A stretch of 64,000 nt of DNA from Bradyrhizobium macuxiense (GCF_007993935.1 NZ_VITY01000009.1:248001-312000), one strand, 5' to 3'; positions 26,895 to 36,299 are shown, numbered from the stretch's first letter. A program made the numbers and translations. Notes: generated by a model not told the origin, from the letters alone.

Positions 26895-27842
26895 ATGAAT
26901 TCAAGGTTGATGGCTGCTGCGATCGTGGCAGCCAGTGTTTTGGCTGCGCCCGTCGCGCAGGCCGAGCAGTTCATTAACGTGCTCACCGGCGGCACCTCGG
27001 GCGTTTATTATCCGCTCGGCGTCGCGATCGGGAAGATCTACGGTGACAAGATATCAGGCGTGAAGACCCAGGTGCAGGCCACCAAGGCCTCGGTGGAGAA
27101 CCTGGTGCTGCTGCAGCAGGGCCGCGGCGAGATCGCCTTCACGCTCGGCGATTCGCTGAAGGCGGCCTGGGACGGCGACGCCGAGGCCGGCTTCAAGACC
27201 AAGCTCGACAAGCTGCGCACCATCGGCGCGATCTATCCGAACTACATCCAGATCGTCGCGACCGCCGAAAGCGGCATCAAGACGCTGGCCGATCTCAAGG
27301 GCAAGAGCCTGTCGGTTGGCGCGCCGAAGTCCGGCACCGAGCTCAACTCGCGCGCGATCCTCGCGGCTGCTGGCATGAGCTACAAGGATCTCGGCAAGGT
27401 CGAGTATCTGCCGTTCGCCGAATCGGTCGACCTGATGAAGAATCGCCAGCTCAACGCCACCTTGCAGTCCGCCGGCCTCGGCGTCGCCTCGCTGAAGGAC
27501 CTCTCGACCTCGAGCGAGATCACCGTGGTCGCCGTGCCGAAGGAGACCGTCGACAAGATCGGTCCGCCCTTCGTCTCCGTGGTCATTCCGGCCAACACCT
27601 ATACCGGCCAGGACAAGGACGTGCCGACGGCTGCGGTCGTGAACTACCTCGTCACCTCGAGCGCGGTGTCGGACGATCTCGCCTATCAGATGACCAAGCT
27701 GATCTACGATTCGCTGCCGGAACTCGCCAATGCCCACGCCGCGGGCAAGGAGATCAAGCTCGAGGCCGCCGCGACCGGCAGCCCGGTGCCGCTGCATCCC
27801 GGCGCGATCCGCTATTACAAGGAAAAGGGCCTGATCAAGTAG
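26895..27842 (+). CDS. TAXI-family TRAP transporter solute-binding protein
   Basis: A periplasmic receptor (about 315 residues) with a signal peptide ending LAAPVAQAEQ. It has the TAXI start FINVLTGGTSGVYYPLGVAI, then VQATKASVENLVLLQQGRGE, and a SVGAPKSGTELNSRAILAA hinge. The ATG has GGGGAGA upstream. It is the first gene of a TRAP unit with the fused permease and DUF1850. TAXI proteins bind C4-C5 dicarboxylates or amino acids in studied cases; the ligand here is unknown. A repeat copy sits between this gene and the permease. Confidence 0.93.
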   Translation: MNSRLMAAAIVAASVLAAPVAQAEQFINVLTGGTSGVYYPLGVAIGKIYGDKISGVKTQVQATKASVENLVLLQQGRGEIAFTLGDSLKAAWDGDAEAGFKTKLDKLRTIGAIYPNYIQIVATAESGIKTLADLKGKSLSVGAPKSGTELNSRAILAAAGMSYKDLGKVEYLPFAESVDLMKNRQLNATLQSAGLGVASLKDLSTSSEITVVAVPKETVDKIGPPFVSVVIPANTYTGQDKDVPTAAVVNYLVTSSAVSDDLAYQMTKLIYDSLPELANAHAAGKEIKLEAAATGSPVPLHPGAIRYYKEKGLIK

Positions 27843-27863
27843 GGCCGGACGTCTGCTCCTTGC

Positions 27864-27982
27864 CGTCATTGCGAGGAGCGAAGCGACGAAGCAATCCATC
27901 CCTCAACGTGCCGAGGGATGGATTGCTTCGCGGAGCCTGTCATCGGGCGCGCATTCGCGCGACCCGTTGGCTCGCAATGACG
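27864..27982. repeat. Intergenic inverted repeat, family A copy 3, inside the TRAP operon
   Basis: The arms start CGTCATTGCGAGGAGCGAAG and end GGCTCGCAATGACG. The centre is longer than in other copies and holds CATCGGGCGCGCATTCGCGC. It splits the binding-protein gene from the permease gene, so RNA folding here could lower permease expression. Confidence 0.88.
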
Positions 27983-28059
27983 ACGGGCCGGCCTTTCCCG
28001 GTATCGGGACAGAAGCCAGGTGGATATAAGCGTCGCGGCACGGCGGGGGACTTCATTCA

Positions 28060-30168
28060 ATGCAGCAGCAGGTTGCGGGCGAAGAGCCCATCAAGGTTGA
28101 ATTCGATAATTTCGAGCATGGCTTTCCGGAAGGATTTGGCCCGGGCGCCTGGGGGCATCTGGCTTACGCCATCGGTCTCGCCTTTGCGGTGTTCCAGCTC
28201 TATGTCGCGGCGTTCAACTATCTGCCGAGCCAGGTGGTGCGCGGCGTCCATGTCGGCTTCCTGATCCTCCTGACCTTCGGTCTGATCGGCAATTTCACCG
28301 CGAAAACCGATTTCGGCCGCGCGGTGAGCTGGATCGTCGGTGCGGCCGGTTTCCTCTGCGGACTCTACCAGTGGATCTTCTATGCCGATTTGATCGCCCG
28401 CGACGGCGACCCGACCAACATGGACCTTGCGGTCGGCACGCTGCTCGCGATCCTGATCTTCGAGGGCACGCGGCGGCTGATGGGAGCGGCGCTGCCGCTG
28501 ATGTGCGGCGCCTGTCTGCTCTATTGGTTCTTCGGGCAGTATCTGCCGTCGCCGTTCAACCATCGCGGCTATGACTTCGACCAGATCGTCACCCATCTCT
28601 CGTTCGGCACCGAGGGCTTCTACGGCGTGCCGATCTACGTCTCGGCGACCTACATCTTCCTGTTCATCCTGTTCGGCTCGTTCCTGGAGCGCGCCGGCAT
28701 GATCCAGCTGTTCACCGACGTCTCGCTCGGCCTGTTCGGCCGCACCCGCGGCGGCCCGGCCAAGGTCGCGGTGTTCGCCTCCGGCATGATGGGCACGATC
28801 TCCGGCTCCGGCGTCGCCAACGTCGTCACCGTCGGCCAGTTCACGATTCCCCTGATGATCAAGTTCGGCTATCGCCGCGCCTTTGCAGCGGGCGTCGAGG
28901 CCACCGCCTCGATGGGCGGCCAGATCATGCCGCCGGTGATGGGCGCGGTCGCCTTCATCATGGCCGAGACGCTCGGCGTGCCCTATTCGGAGATCGTCAA
29001 GGCGGCGGTGATTCCGGCGATCCTGTACTTCGCCTCGGCGTTCTGGATGGTGCATCTGGAAGCCGGCAAGCATGGCCTCGTCGGCATGAAGCGCTCCGAG
29101 ATCCCGAGCGCCTGGAAGGCGCTGGTGGCGCGCTGGTACCTGGTGTTGCCGCTCGCGGCGCTGGTCTACATGCTGTTCGAAGGCTTCACACCGCTCTATG
29201 CCGGCAGCATGGGGCTCGCGCTGACGGTCGCGCTGATCCTCGGCGCCAGCATCACGCTCGGCGTCTCCAACACCGTCGTGCGCTATGTCTTCTGGATCGG
29301 GCTTGCGCTGGTGGTTGCCGCGGTGTCGCGCCACGGGCTCGAGATCGTGCCGGTCGCCAGCGTCGTCGCCGGACTGATCGTGATCGCGGCGATCACCCGC
29401 GGCGGCCGGGCCACGCTCAGGGCCTGCCGCGACTCGCTCGCCGACAGCGCCAAGTCGGCGCTGACCGTCGGCATGGCCTGCGCCATCGTCGGCACCATCA
29501 TCGGCATGATGACGCAGACCGGCGTCGGCACCATCTTCGGCAGCTGGATCATCGGGCTCGGCGCCAAGAGCCTGTTCCTGGCGCTGATCATGACCATGCT
29601 GCTGTCGATCCTGCTCGGCACCGGCATCCCGACGATCCCGACCTACATCATCACCGCAGCGCTTGCGGCCCCTGCGCTCGCCAAGCTCGGCGTGCCGCTG
29701 ATCGCAAGCCACATGTTCGCGTTCTACTACGGCATCATGGCCGACCTCTCGCCGCCGGTGGCGCTTGCGGCACTCGCGGCGGCGCCGATCGCCAAGGAGA
29801 ATCCGGACAAGATCGGCTGGGAGGCGATGCGGATCGCGCTCGCCGGCTACGTCATTCCCTTCATCTTCGTCTATTCGCCGGCGTTGATGTTGCAGGCGGG
29901 CGATCCGATGGCCGCGCAACTCGGCTTCTACGGCGCGGTGGCGCTCGCGACCTTCAAGGCGCTGGTGGCGATCGCCCTGTTCGGCATCGTCGCGATCGGC
30001 TTCCTGTTCACGCGGCTGAGCTTGATCGAGATCGCGGTCGCGTTCGGCGCCGCGCTCTGCCTGCTCGGCGACTTCCGCTTCTCGGATACGGCGGGCTTCG
30101 CGCTCGCTGCCGCGGTCGTGCTGTGGCAATGGCGGCAGCGCCCGCGCGATGCGGTGGCGGCGGCTTGA
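28060..30168 (+). CDS. TRAP transporter fused permease (DctQM type)
   Basis: A 702-residue membrane protein combining the small 4-helix (DctQ-like) and large 12-helix (DctM-like) TRAP subunits, which is the usual form with TAXI receptors. Roughly 16-18 hydrophobic segments are visible. The DctM conserved glycine motifs appear in SGMMGTISGSGVANVVTVGQ, GQIMPPVMGA and ILLGTGIPTIPTYIITAA. Its stop overlaps the DUF1850 start. It would import the TAXI-bound solute using a sodium or proton gradient. Confidence 0.93.
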   Translation: MQQQVAGEEPIKVEFDNFEHGFPEGFGPGAWGHLAYAIGLAFAVFQLYVAAFNYLPSQVVRGVHVGFLILLTFGLIGNFTAKTDFGRAVSWIVGAAGFLCGLYQWIFYADLIARDGDPTNMDLAVGTLLAILIFEGTRRLMGAALPLMCGACLLYWFFGQYLPSPFNHRGYDFDQIVTHLSFGTEGFYGVPIYVSATYIFLFILFGSFLERAGMIQLFTDVSLGLFGRTRGGPAKVAVFASGMMGTISGSGVANVVTVGQFTIPLMIKFGYRRAFAAGVEATASMGGQIMPPVMGAVAFIMAETLGVPYSEIVKAAVIPAILYFASAFWMVHLEAGKHGLVGMKRSEIPSAWKALVARWYLVLPLAALVYMLFEGFTPLYAGSMGLALTVALILGASITLGVSNTVVRYVFWIGLALVVAAVSRHGLEIVPVASVVAGLIVIAAITRGGRATLRACRDSLADSAKSALTVGMACAIVGTIIGMMTQTGVGTIFGSWIIGLGAKSLFLALIMTMLLSILLGTGIPTIPTYIITAALAAPALAKLGVPLIASHMFAFYYGIMADLSPPVALAALAAAPIAKENPDKIGWEAMRIALAGYVIPFIFVYSPALMLQAGDPMAAQLGFYGAVALATFKALVAIALFGIVAIGFLFTRLSLIEIAVAFGAALCLLGDFRFSDTAGFALAAAVVLWQWRQRPRDAVAAA

Positions 30169-30542
30169 GCCTCTGCCTTGCATCCGCCGGTGTCGTGAAG
30201 GCGCTGCAGGTCGCGGCCTTCACGCTCGCCTGGACCCATTCGATCGAGAAGACCGCCTGGCAGGAAGACTGGCTGGTCACGCCGGCCGGGCTGACACTGC
30301 AACAGGCGCGCATCAAGGGCACCGGCGCCGGCATGGAGCCGCCGCCGGAGGCGCATCTAGTCGATGGCTGGTTTCAATGGTCGCCGCCGCCCGCACTAAG
30401 GGCGGAGGTCGTGCTCGGCAATTCCGGCGCCGCCGGCGAATGGCACCTGTGCTCGGTGGGACGCTGCCAGACGCTATCGGAGATTTTCGAACATCCGATC
30501 GGTGCTAATGTCACGACGATGAGTGTGTGTCGCGATCCGTAG
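30165..30542 (+). CDS. DUF1850 protein of the TRAP-TAXI operon
   Basis: 125 residues from a TTG that overlaps the permease stop (TTGA). The start LSLCLASAGVVKALQVAAFT and the block LAWTHSIEKTAWQEDW are typical of DUF1850, a family found beside TAXI transporters. An upstream GTG at 30123 is possible, but would overlap more of the permease. The stop codon TAG lies inside the first bases of a family C repeat. The role in transport is unknown. Confidence 0.82.
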   Translation: MSLCLASAGVVKALQVAAFTLAWTHSIEKTAWQEDWLVTPAGLTLQQARIKGTGAGMEPPPEAHLVDGWFQWSPPPALRAEVVLGNSGAAGEWHLCSVGRCQTLSEIFEHPIGANVTTMSVCRDP

Positions 30543-30610
30543 CCCGGATGAAGCGTCAGCGTAATCCGGGGCCGGTGTTCCCGGATTGCGCTTCGCTTCA
30601 TCCGGGCTAC
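30539..30610. repeat. Intergenic inverted repeat, family C copy 2
   Basis: The left arm is GTAGCCCGGATGAAGCGTCA plus GCGTAATCCGGG; the right arm is CCCGGATTGCGCTTCGCTTC plus ATCCGGGCTAC. Its first bases supply the stop codon of the DUF1850 gene. Confidence 0.88.
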
Positions 30611-30645
30611 GGTCCAGATGCAAGAACAACAAGGGAGAAAGACCG

Positions 30646-31452
30646 ATGGATCGGCTCAAGGGCAAGGTTGCGATGGTGGTCGGCGCGGGCTCGATCGGGC
30701 CTGGCTGGGGCAATGGCAAGGCGACCGCCGTCACCTTCGCGCGCGAGGGCGCCAGCGTGTTCTGCGTCGATCGCAACGGCGCGGCGGCCGAGGAGACGGT
30801 CAAGATCATCACCGAGGAAGGCGGCAAGGCCGCCGCCTTCACCGCCGATGTCTCGCGCGCCAGCGAAGTCGAGGCGATGGTCGCGGCTTGCCTCAAGACC
30901 TATGGCCGCATCGACGTGCTCGACAACAATGTCGGGATCGCCGAGGTCGGCAGCGTGGTGGAGGTTGCGGAAGCCGAGTGGGATCGCGTGTTCGCGGTCA
31001 ATCTCAAGAGCGCCTATCTGTCGATGAAGCACGTCATTCCGGTCATGATCAAGCAGGGCGGCGGCTCGATCATCAACATCTCCTCGATCGCCTCGATCCG
31101 CCATGTCGGCATTTCCTATGTCAGCTACAATGCAAGCAAGGCGGCGATGAACCAGATGACGCGCTCGACAGCGGTCGAGTTCGCCTCCAAGCATGTCCGC
31201 GTCAACGCGATCCTGCCCGGGCTGATGAAGACGCCGATGGTCGCGCATTCGGCGGGCCTCGCGCAAAGCTACGCCAAGGGCGATGTCGAGGCGATGTGGC
31301 GGGCGCGCGACGCGCAGGTGCCGATGGGCCACATGGGCGACGCCTGGGACGTCGCCAATGCCGCGCTGTTCCTTGCCTCGGACGAATCGAAATATGTCAC
31401 CGGCATCGAGCTCGTGGTCGACGGCGGCATCACCTCCAAATCTGGTGCATGA
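30646..31452 (+). CDS. SDR-family oxidoreductase
   Basis: A 268-residue short-chain dehydrogenase starting MDRLKGKVAMVVGAGSIGPG, with the unusual cofactor loop GAGSIGPGWGNG (an insertion relative to the usual GASxGIG). It has DNNVG, the catalytic INISS, and YVSYNASK. The C-terminus is VVDGGITSKSGA. AAGGGAGAAAG precedes the ATG. The substrate is unknown; a cyclohexanol/3-ketoacyl type is possible. It is convergent with the antiporter gene. Confidence 0.88.
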   Translation: MDRLKGKVAMVVGAGSIGPGWGNGKATAVTFAREGASVFCVDRNGAAAEETVKIITEEGGKAAAFTADVSRASEVEAMVAACLKTYGRIDVLDNNVGIAEVGSVVEVAEAEWDRVFAVNLKSAYLSMKHVIPVMIKQGGGSIINISSIASIRHVGISYVSYNASKAAMNQMTRSTAVEFASKHVRVNAILPGLMKTPMVAHSAGLAQSYAKGDVEAMWRARDAQVPMGHMGDAWDVANAALFLASDESKYVTGIELVVDGGITSKSGA

Positions 31453-31470
31453 AGTCGGGTGCGTGAGCGG

Positions 31471-33015
31471 CTAAGCCTCGACGCTGAGCTCGGCGCGGTC
31501 GAGCTCTTCCTCGACCAGATGGAAGGCGTCGTCGCCGATGGTCTCGGTGCGGCGTAGTTTGAGCAGCGCCTGACGCGCTGCTGCGATGGCGCGGCGCCGC
31601 AGCGGATCGGCCGGCAGCTCGCGCGAGAACAGGCCGCCATCAGGGTCGCTCTCGGCGCGCACCAGCACGGCGCGGTATTCGAGCCGGAGGATTTCGGCTT
31701 CCTCCGAGGGATCGGCGTCGATCTCGTCGAGCGCGGCGCGAAACGCGACGCTGCGGGCGTGGGCGGCCTCGCGTCCGACCGGATCGTCGTCAGCGAAATT
31801 CAGCGCCAGGATCAGCGGCCGCAAGGTGAGGCCCTGGATCACCAGCGAGCCCAGCACCACGGCGAATGCCGTCAGCAGGATCAGGTCGCGATACGGAAAC
31901 CATTCGGGCAGCGCGAACGCAGCCGCGAGCGTGACGATGCCGCGCATGCCGCACCACGACACGATGAAGCCGCGCTTCAAGGTCGGCACGGCGTCTACCA
32001 CATGGGCGGGCAGCCAATGCCGCGCCTTCAGCGTGCGCAATAGCGCGCCGTAGGGCATCACCCAGAGGATGCGGGCGAGGATCACGACGGCGAGGATCGC
32101 AGCCGCAAAGCTGCAATATTTCCATCGCACCTCGGCGTCGAGCTCGGACCAGATCGGGCGCAATTGCAGGCCGATCAGCATGAAGGCGAGCACGTTGAGC
32201 ACGAACACGACGGTCTCCCACACCGCATAGGACGACACGCGCAGCCGCGCCGAGGTGCGGGCCGGCGCGGTGCGGGCGATGGTGATCGCATAGGCGATGA
32301 TGGTGAGGATGCCGGACAGGCCGAGATGCTCGGCGACGATCCACACCATGAAGGTGCCGCCGAACTGCGTGATGATCGCGCTCGGCGCCTCGGTGATGCG
32401 GCGGGTGATCATCATCCAGACTTGCGCGAACAGATAGCCGGCGGCAAGGCTCCCGACCAGCGCGATCGTGATCGACGGCACGAACTCGCGGATCTTCATG
32501 TGCTCGGCGGTGACGAGGCCGACCGCGACGCGATAGATCAACAGCGAGGTGGCATCGTTGAGCAGGCTTTCGCCTTCGAGGATCTTCTGGATCCGGTAGG
32601 GCAGGCTGACCTGGCGCAGGATCGCGGTGGCCGCCGCCGCGTCCGGCGGCGCCACGATGGCGCCGAGCGCGATCGCGACCGCCCAGGGCATGTCCGGACG
32701 CAGCCAATGCGCGACCACGGCGACCGCCGCCGTGGTGACGCCGACCGCGACCACGACCAGCGTCGAGACCGGCAGCCAGTTGTTGCGCAGATCGCGCAGC
32801 GAGGTGTCGAAGGCGGCATCGAGCAGCACTGGCGCGACGAACAGCGCCAACGCCAGCTTCGGTTCCAGTGCCCAGGTCGGCGCCCATGGCAGCAGGGTCA
32901 GCAGCACGCCGCCGAGCGCAAGAAAGGTCGGGTAGGGCACCTTGATCCGCCGCGCCAGCGCCGACAGCGCCACCGCTGCGAGCAACAGGCCGATGATCCA
33001 TTCGAATGTCAGCAA
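31471..33015 (-). CDS. Na+/H+ antiporter (CPA1 family)
   Basis: A 514-residue membrane protein with 12-13 helices and a 115-residue acidic/Arg-rich cytoplasmic tail (EIDADPSEEAEILRLEYRA). The ion-site region reads APPDAAAATAILRQVSLPYR then ILEGESLLNDATSLLIYRV, with the conserved ND pair of CPA1 exchangers, and RGFIVSWCGMRGIVTLAAAF later. It would exchange cytoplasmic Na+ or K+ for protons. The tail is shared by YjcE-like proteins. Confidence 0.92.
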   Translation of the reverse strand: MLTFEWIIGLLLAAVALSALARRIKVPYPTFLALGGVLLTLLPWAPTWALEPKLALALFVAPVLLDAAFDTSLRDLRNNWLPVSTLVVVAVGVTTAAVAVVAHWLRPDMPWAVAIALGAIVAPPDAAAATAILRQVSLPYRIQKILEGESLLNDATSLLIYRVAVGLVTAEHMKIREFVPSITIALVGSLAAGYLFAQVWMMITRRITEAPSAIITQFGGTFMVWIVAEHLGLSGILTIIAYAITIARTAPARTSARLRVSSYAVWETVVFVLNVLAFMLIGLQLRPIWSELDAEVRWKYCSFAAAILAVVILARILWVMPYGALLRTLKARHWLPAHVVDAVPTLKRGFIVSWCGMRGIVTLAAAFALPEWFPYRDLILLTAFAVVLGSLVIQGLTLRPLILALNFADDDPVGREAAHARSVAFRAALDEIDADPSEEAEILRLEYRAVLVRAESDPDGGLFSRELPADPLRRRAIAAARQALLKLRRTETIGDDAFHLVEEELDRAELSVEA

Positions 33016-33162
33016 GACAAACCCCCAAGGTGCGGCTTCAGATGCGGCTCAAAGTGCAGCCGATCGTCGCAATTGACGTATAATCCAGCGTGTGGTTTTG
33101 CGGCAATTGGCACCGCTCGAAATCGGAGGCCGGTGGTACAGGCGCGGGATGTCTTGTCGGTG

Positions 33163-33933
33163 ATGGGAATGCGACGCAACTCTCGAAATCTGGCTGTGGC
33201 GCTGATCTGCGCATGCCTGTTGGTCGCATCAGGCGGTGCGCGCGCGACCAGCAGCGAACCCGGCAAGGATGTGCAGGCCGATGCCGGCCCCTGCATTGCC
33301 GCCGCTGCGGCGACGGATGACGACAAGATCATCGAGGTCTGCGGCGCGCTGATCGACAATGAGAAGGCGGCCAGGCCCGATCGCGTCAAGGCCCTGCTGG
33401 CGCGCGCGGGCGCCTATGACCGCAAGCAGATGATCGACCGCGCGATCGCAGACTACGACACCGTGCTCCGGCTCGATCCATCGCTTGCCGACGCCCACAA
33501 TGCGCGCGGCGAGCTGTGGCGGCGCAAGGGCGACCGGCCGAAGGCGATCATGGATTTCGGCGCCGCCGTCAAGCTCGACCCGAACCATGCCGCGGCCAAG
33601 GCCAACTACAAATCGCTGTCGTTGGAGCTGGAGCGGATCGGCGCCATGATGGCGGTCGCCGGCAAGCCGAGCTTCGATTGCCGCAAGGCGCGTCGCTCGG
33701 TGGAGAAAGCGATCTGCGCCAATCCCGCGCTCGCCGATCTCGACCGCGAGATCGGCGCGTCGACCTTTCGCACCGTGCGCGAGGCCGGGGATCCGCGCCA
33801 GGCGCGCGAGCTGCAACGCGCGCAAGACGATTTCATCGCCCGCCGCAACGCCGAATTCGGCAAGCCGGGCTACGACCTGCAAAAGGCGATGCGCGAGCGG
33901 CTGCAGCAGATCAACGGAGCCGATGGCTACTAG
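33163..33933 (+). CDS. Exported TPR and LprI-like (DUF1311) protein
   Basis: A 256-residue exported protein. The signal peptide (LAVALICACLLVASGGARA) is followed by TPR repeats at residues 80-150 (RVKALLARAGAYDRKQMIDR; LDPSLADAHNARGELWRRKG). The C-terminal part has SFDCRKARRSVEKAICANPA then LADLDREIG, matching the LprI/DUF1311 lysozyme-inhibitor-like module with its two cysteines. Lysozyme inhibition or a cell-wall role is inferred. The start may be two codons later at 33169. Confidence 0.83.
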   Translation: MGMRRNSRNLAVALICACLLVASGGARATSSEPGKDVQADAGPCIAAAAATDDDKIIEVCGALIDNEKAARPDRVKALLARAGAYDRKQMIDRAIADYDTVLRLDPSLADAHNARGELWRRKGDRPKAIMDFGAAVKLDPNHAAAKANYKSLSLELERIGAMMAVAGKPSFDCRKARRSVEKAICANPALADLDREIGASTFRTVREAGDPRQARELQRAQDDFIARRNAEFGKPGYDLQKAMRERLQQINGADGY

Positions 33934-34025
33934 TGCCAAGGTCGGTCAGTTTACGGCTTGAAACGCGGCCGCTTCCCGTGACAATGGTCGGCAAATGACG
34001 CGCGACCGCGCGAGGGAGAAACGCG

Positions 34026-35933
34026 ATGACCATTCAGCAGGGCCGGTATCATGAGGTGTATGCCCGCTCGCTTCGGGACCCCGAGGGGTTCTGGGCGGAA
34101 GCGGCGCGCGAGATCGACTGGATCGAGCCGGCGAAGAAGATCTACGATCCCTCAATGGGCGCCTATGGACGCTGGTTCGCCGGCGCCGTGGTCAACACCT
34201 GCTACAACGCGCTGGATCGCCATGTCGCCAGCGGCAGAGCCTCCCAGGTCGCGCTGATCCACGATTCCCCGCTCACCAACGCGATCACCAAATTCACCTA
34301 TTCCGAGCTTCTGAAAGAAGTGCAGACGCTCGCCGCCGTCATGCAGGATTTCGGCGTCGCCAAGGGCGATCGCGTCATCCTCTATATGCCGATGGTGCCG
34401 GAGGCCGTCGTCGCGATGCTCGCCTGCGCGCGGATCGGCGCGGTGCACAGCGTGGTGTTCGGCGGCTTTGCGGCCAAAGAGCTCGCGACCCGCATCGACG
34501 ACGCCAAGCCGAAGCTGATCTTCTCGGCGAGCTGTGGCATCGAGCCCGGACGCATCGTGCAGTACAAGCCGCTGCTCGACGAGGCGATCCGCCTCGCCGG
34601 CGCCAAGCCCGAGACCTGCATCATCCTGCAGCGGCCGCAGCAGGCGTGCGAGCTCACCGCGGGCCGCGACCATGACTGGGTGGCGTTGCGCCGCTCAGCG
34701 CTCGACGCCGGCAAGACCGCGCCCTGCGTGCCGGTGGCTGCGACCGATCCGCTCTACATCCTCTACACGTCGGGCACGACCGGGATTCCGAAGGGCGTGG
34801 TGCGCGACAATGGCGGCCATCTCGTCGCGCTGAAATGGTCGATGGAAAATCTCTACGGCGTGAAGCCCGGCGAGATCTGGTGGTGCGGCTCCGACATCGG
34901 CTGGGTGGTGGGCCACTCCTACATCGTCTACGGCCCGCTGATCCACGGCGCGACCACGATCATGTATGAAGGCAAGCCGGTCGGCACACCGGATGCCGGC
35001 GCATTCTGGCGCGTGATCTCGGAGCACAAGGCGGTCGCCTTCTTCACTGCGCCGACCGCGTTCCGCGCGATCAAGAAGGAAGACCCCGAGGGCAAGTTCA
35101 TCCGGAACTACGATCTCTCCAGCTTCCGCACCCTGTTCCTCGCCGGCGAGCGCGCCGATCCGCCGACGGTGGAATGGGCCGAGCAGCAGCTGAAAGTGCC
35201 GGTGATCGATCACTGGTGGCAGACCGAGACCGGCTGGTGCATTGCCGGCAATCCTGTTGGCCTGGGCCAGCTGCCGGTCAAGCACGGTTCGCCGACGGTG
35301 CCGATGCCGGGCTATCAGGTCGACATCGTCGACGAGGCGGCAAAGCCGGTCGCCGTCGGCACGATGGGCTCGATCGTGATCAAGCTGCCGATGCCGCCCG
35401 GCTGCCTGCCGACGCTGTGGCAGCAGGACGATCGCTTCAGGGACGCCTATCTCTCGGAATTCCCCGGCTACTACAAGACCTCGGATGCCGGCTACAAGGA
35501 TGCGGACGGCTATGTCTGGGTGATGGGCCGCACCGACGACATCATCAATGTCGCCGGCCATCGGCTCTCCACCGGCGGCATGGAGGAGATCCTCGCCTCG
35601 CATCCGGATGTTGCCGAATGCGCCGTGCTCGGCGTCAAGGATGCGATCAAGGGCGAGGTGCCCTGCGGCTTCCTGGTGCTGAAGGCCGGCGTCACCAAGG
35701 CGCCGGAGCAAGTCGAGAAGGAAGTGGTGGCGCTGGTGCGCGACAAGCTCGGCCCGGTCGCCGCCTTCAAGCTCGCGATCACTGTGGCGCGGCTGCCGAA
35801 GACGCGCTCCGGCAAGATCCTGCGCGGCACCATCAAGAAGATCGCCGATGGCGAGCCTTGGACCATGCCGGCGACGATCGAGGACCCGAAGGTGCTCGAC
35901 GAGATCGGTGAGGCGCTGAAGGGCAAGGCGTAG
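34026..35933 (+). CDS. prpE: Propionyl-CoA synthetase
   Basis: A 635-residue AMP-forming acyl-CoA synthetase of the acetyl/propionyl-CoA synthetase group. It has the ATP loop YILYTSGTTGIPKGVV, DIGWVVGHSYIVYGPLIHG, WWQTETGW, and the C-terminal catalytic Lys (K597 in LPKTRSGKILRG). The N-terminal SLRDPEGFWAEAAREIDW matches PrpE more than Acs. It activates propionate in the cytoplasm using ATP. GAGGGAGAAACGCG precedes the ATG. Lys597 is the site for regulatory acetylation in relatives. Confidence 0.92.
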   Translation: MTIQQGRYHEVYARSLRDPEGFWAEAAREIDWIEPAKKIYDPSMGAYGRWFAGAVVNTCYNALDRHVASGRASQVALIHDSPLTNAITKFTYSELLKEVQTLAAVMQDFGVAKGDRVILYMPMVPEAVVAMLACARIGAVHSVVFGGFAAKELATRIDDAKPKLIFSASCGIEPGRIVQYKPLLDEAIRLAGAKPETCIILQRPQQACELTAGRDHDWVALRRSALDAGKTAPCVPVAATDPLYILYTSGTTGIPKGVVRDNGGHLVALKWSMENLYGVKPGEIWWCGSDIGWVVGHSYIVYGPLIHGATTIMYEGKPVGTPDAGAFWRVISEHKAVAFFTAPTAFRAIKKEDPEGKFIRNYDLSSFRTLFLAGERADPPTVEWAEQQLKVPVIDHWWQTETGWCIAGNPVGLGQLPVKHGSPTVPMPGYQVDIVDEAAKPVAVGTMGSIVIKLPMPPGCLPTLWQQDDRFRDAYLSEFPGYYKTSDAGYKDADGYVWVMGRTDDIINVAGHRLSTGGMEEILASHPDVAECAVLGVKDAIKGEVPCGFLVLKAGVTKAPEQVEKEVVALVRDKLGPVAAFKLAITVARLPKTRSGKILRGTIKKIADGEPWTMPATIEDPKVLDEIGEALKGKA

Positions 35934-36299
35934 CACGTCGTCGTAAGCGCTTTTGCTCTGTTCGATGGAGAGAGTGCGCCGTGTGGCCACCCCTCTCCCT
36001 AACCCTCCCCCGCAAGGGGGGAGGGAACCCTTCCGCTACTGCCTCCCTCACGTAATGCGAGCTGAGGGGTATGCAGTTGACGCCACGTCGCGTGAGGTGA
36101 GCACGCGGGTCAGGCTCCCTCCCCCCTTGCGGGGGAGGGTGGGGAGAGGGGTGGCCCCGGGCGAGATGATCGATATGCGCGCCATCGCGCAATCGGGCCG
36201 CGCTCGAAACGCATCCGGAAGCAAAATGGCCTTGATTTTGATGGATTGCCGGGTCATCCCGGCCTTCCCCGTCACATGCCACGAGATACGGACCACCGG
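35934..36299. other. Gene-free interval between prpE and a lipoprotein gene
   Basis: 366 bases with no credible gene. It is dominated by the long family F inverted repeat; the remainder, from about 36160, is unremarkable and probably holds the promoter of the lipoprotein gene. Confidence 0.6.
35985..36156. repeat. Long GC-rich inverted repeat, family F
   Basis: The left arm reads GGCCACCCCTCTCCCTAACC then CTCCCCCGCAAGGGGGGAGG; the right arm mirrors it as CCTCCCCCCTTGCGGGGGAG then GGTGGGGAGAGGGGTGGCC. Each arm also contains its own small hairpin (CCCCCGCAAGGGGG). About 80 bases separate the arms. Confidence 0.88.

Noticed and set aside
28057..30183. Long reading frame opposite the fused TRAP permease
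   Set aside because: Low-complexity Arg/His/Asp/Glu-rich product typical of the mirror frame of a GC-rich membrane gene; the plus-strand permease has clear motifs.
32164..33162. Upstream extension of the TPR-LprI frame
   Set aside because: Overlaps the Na+/H+ antiporter; the signal peptide sets the start near 33163.
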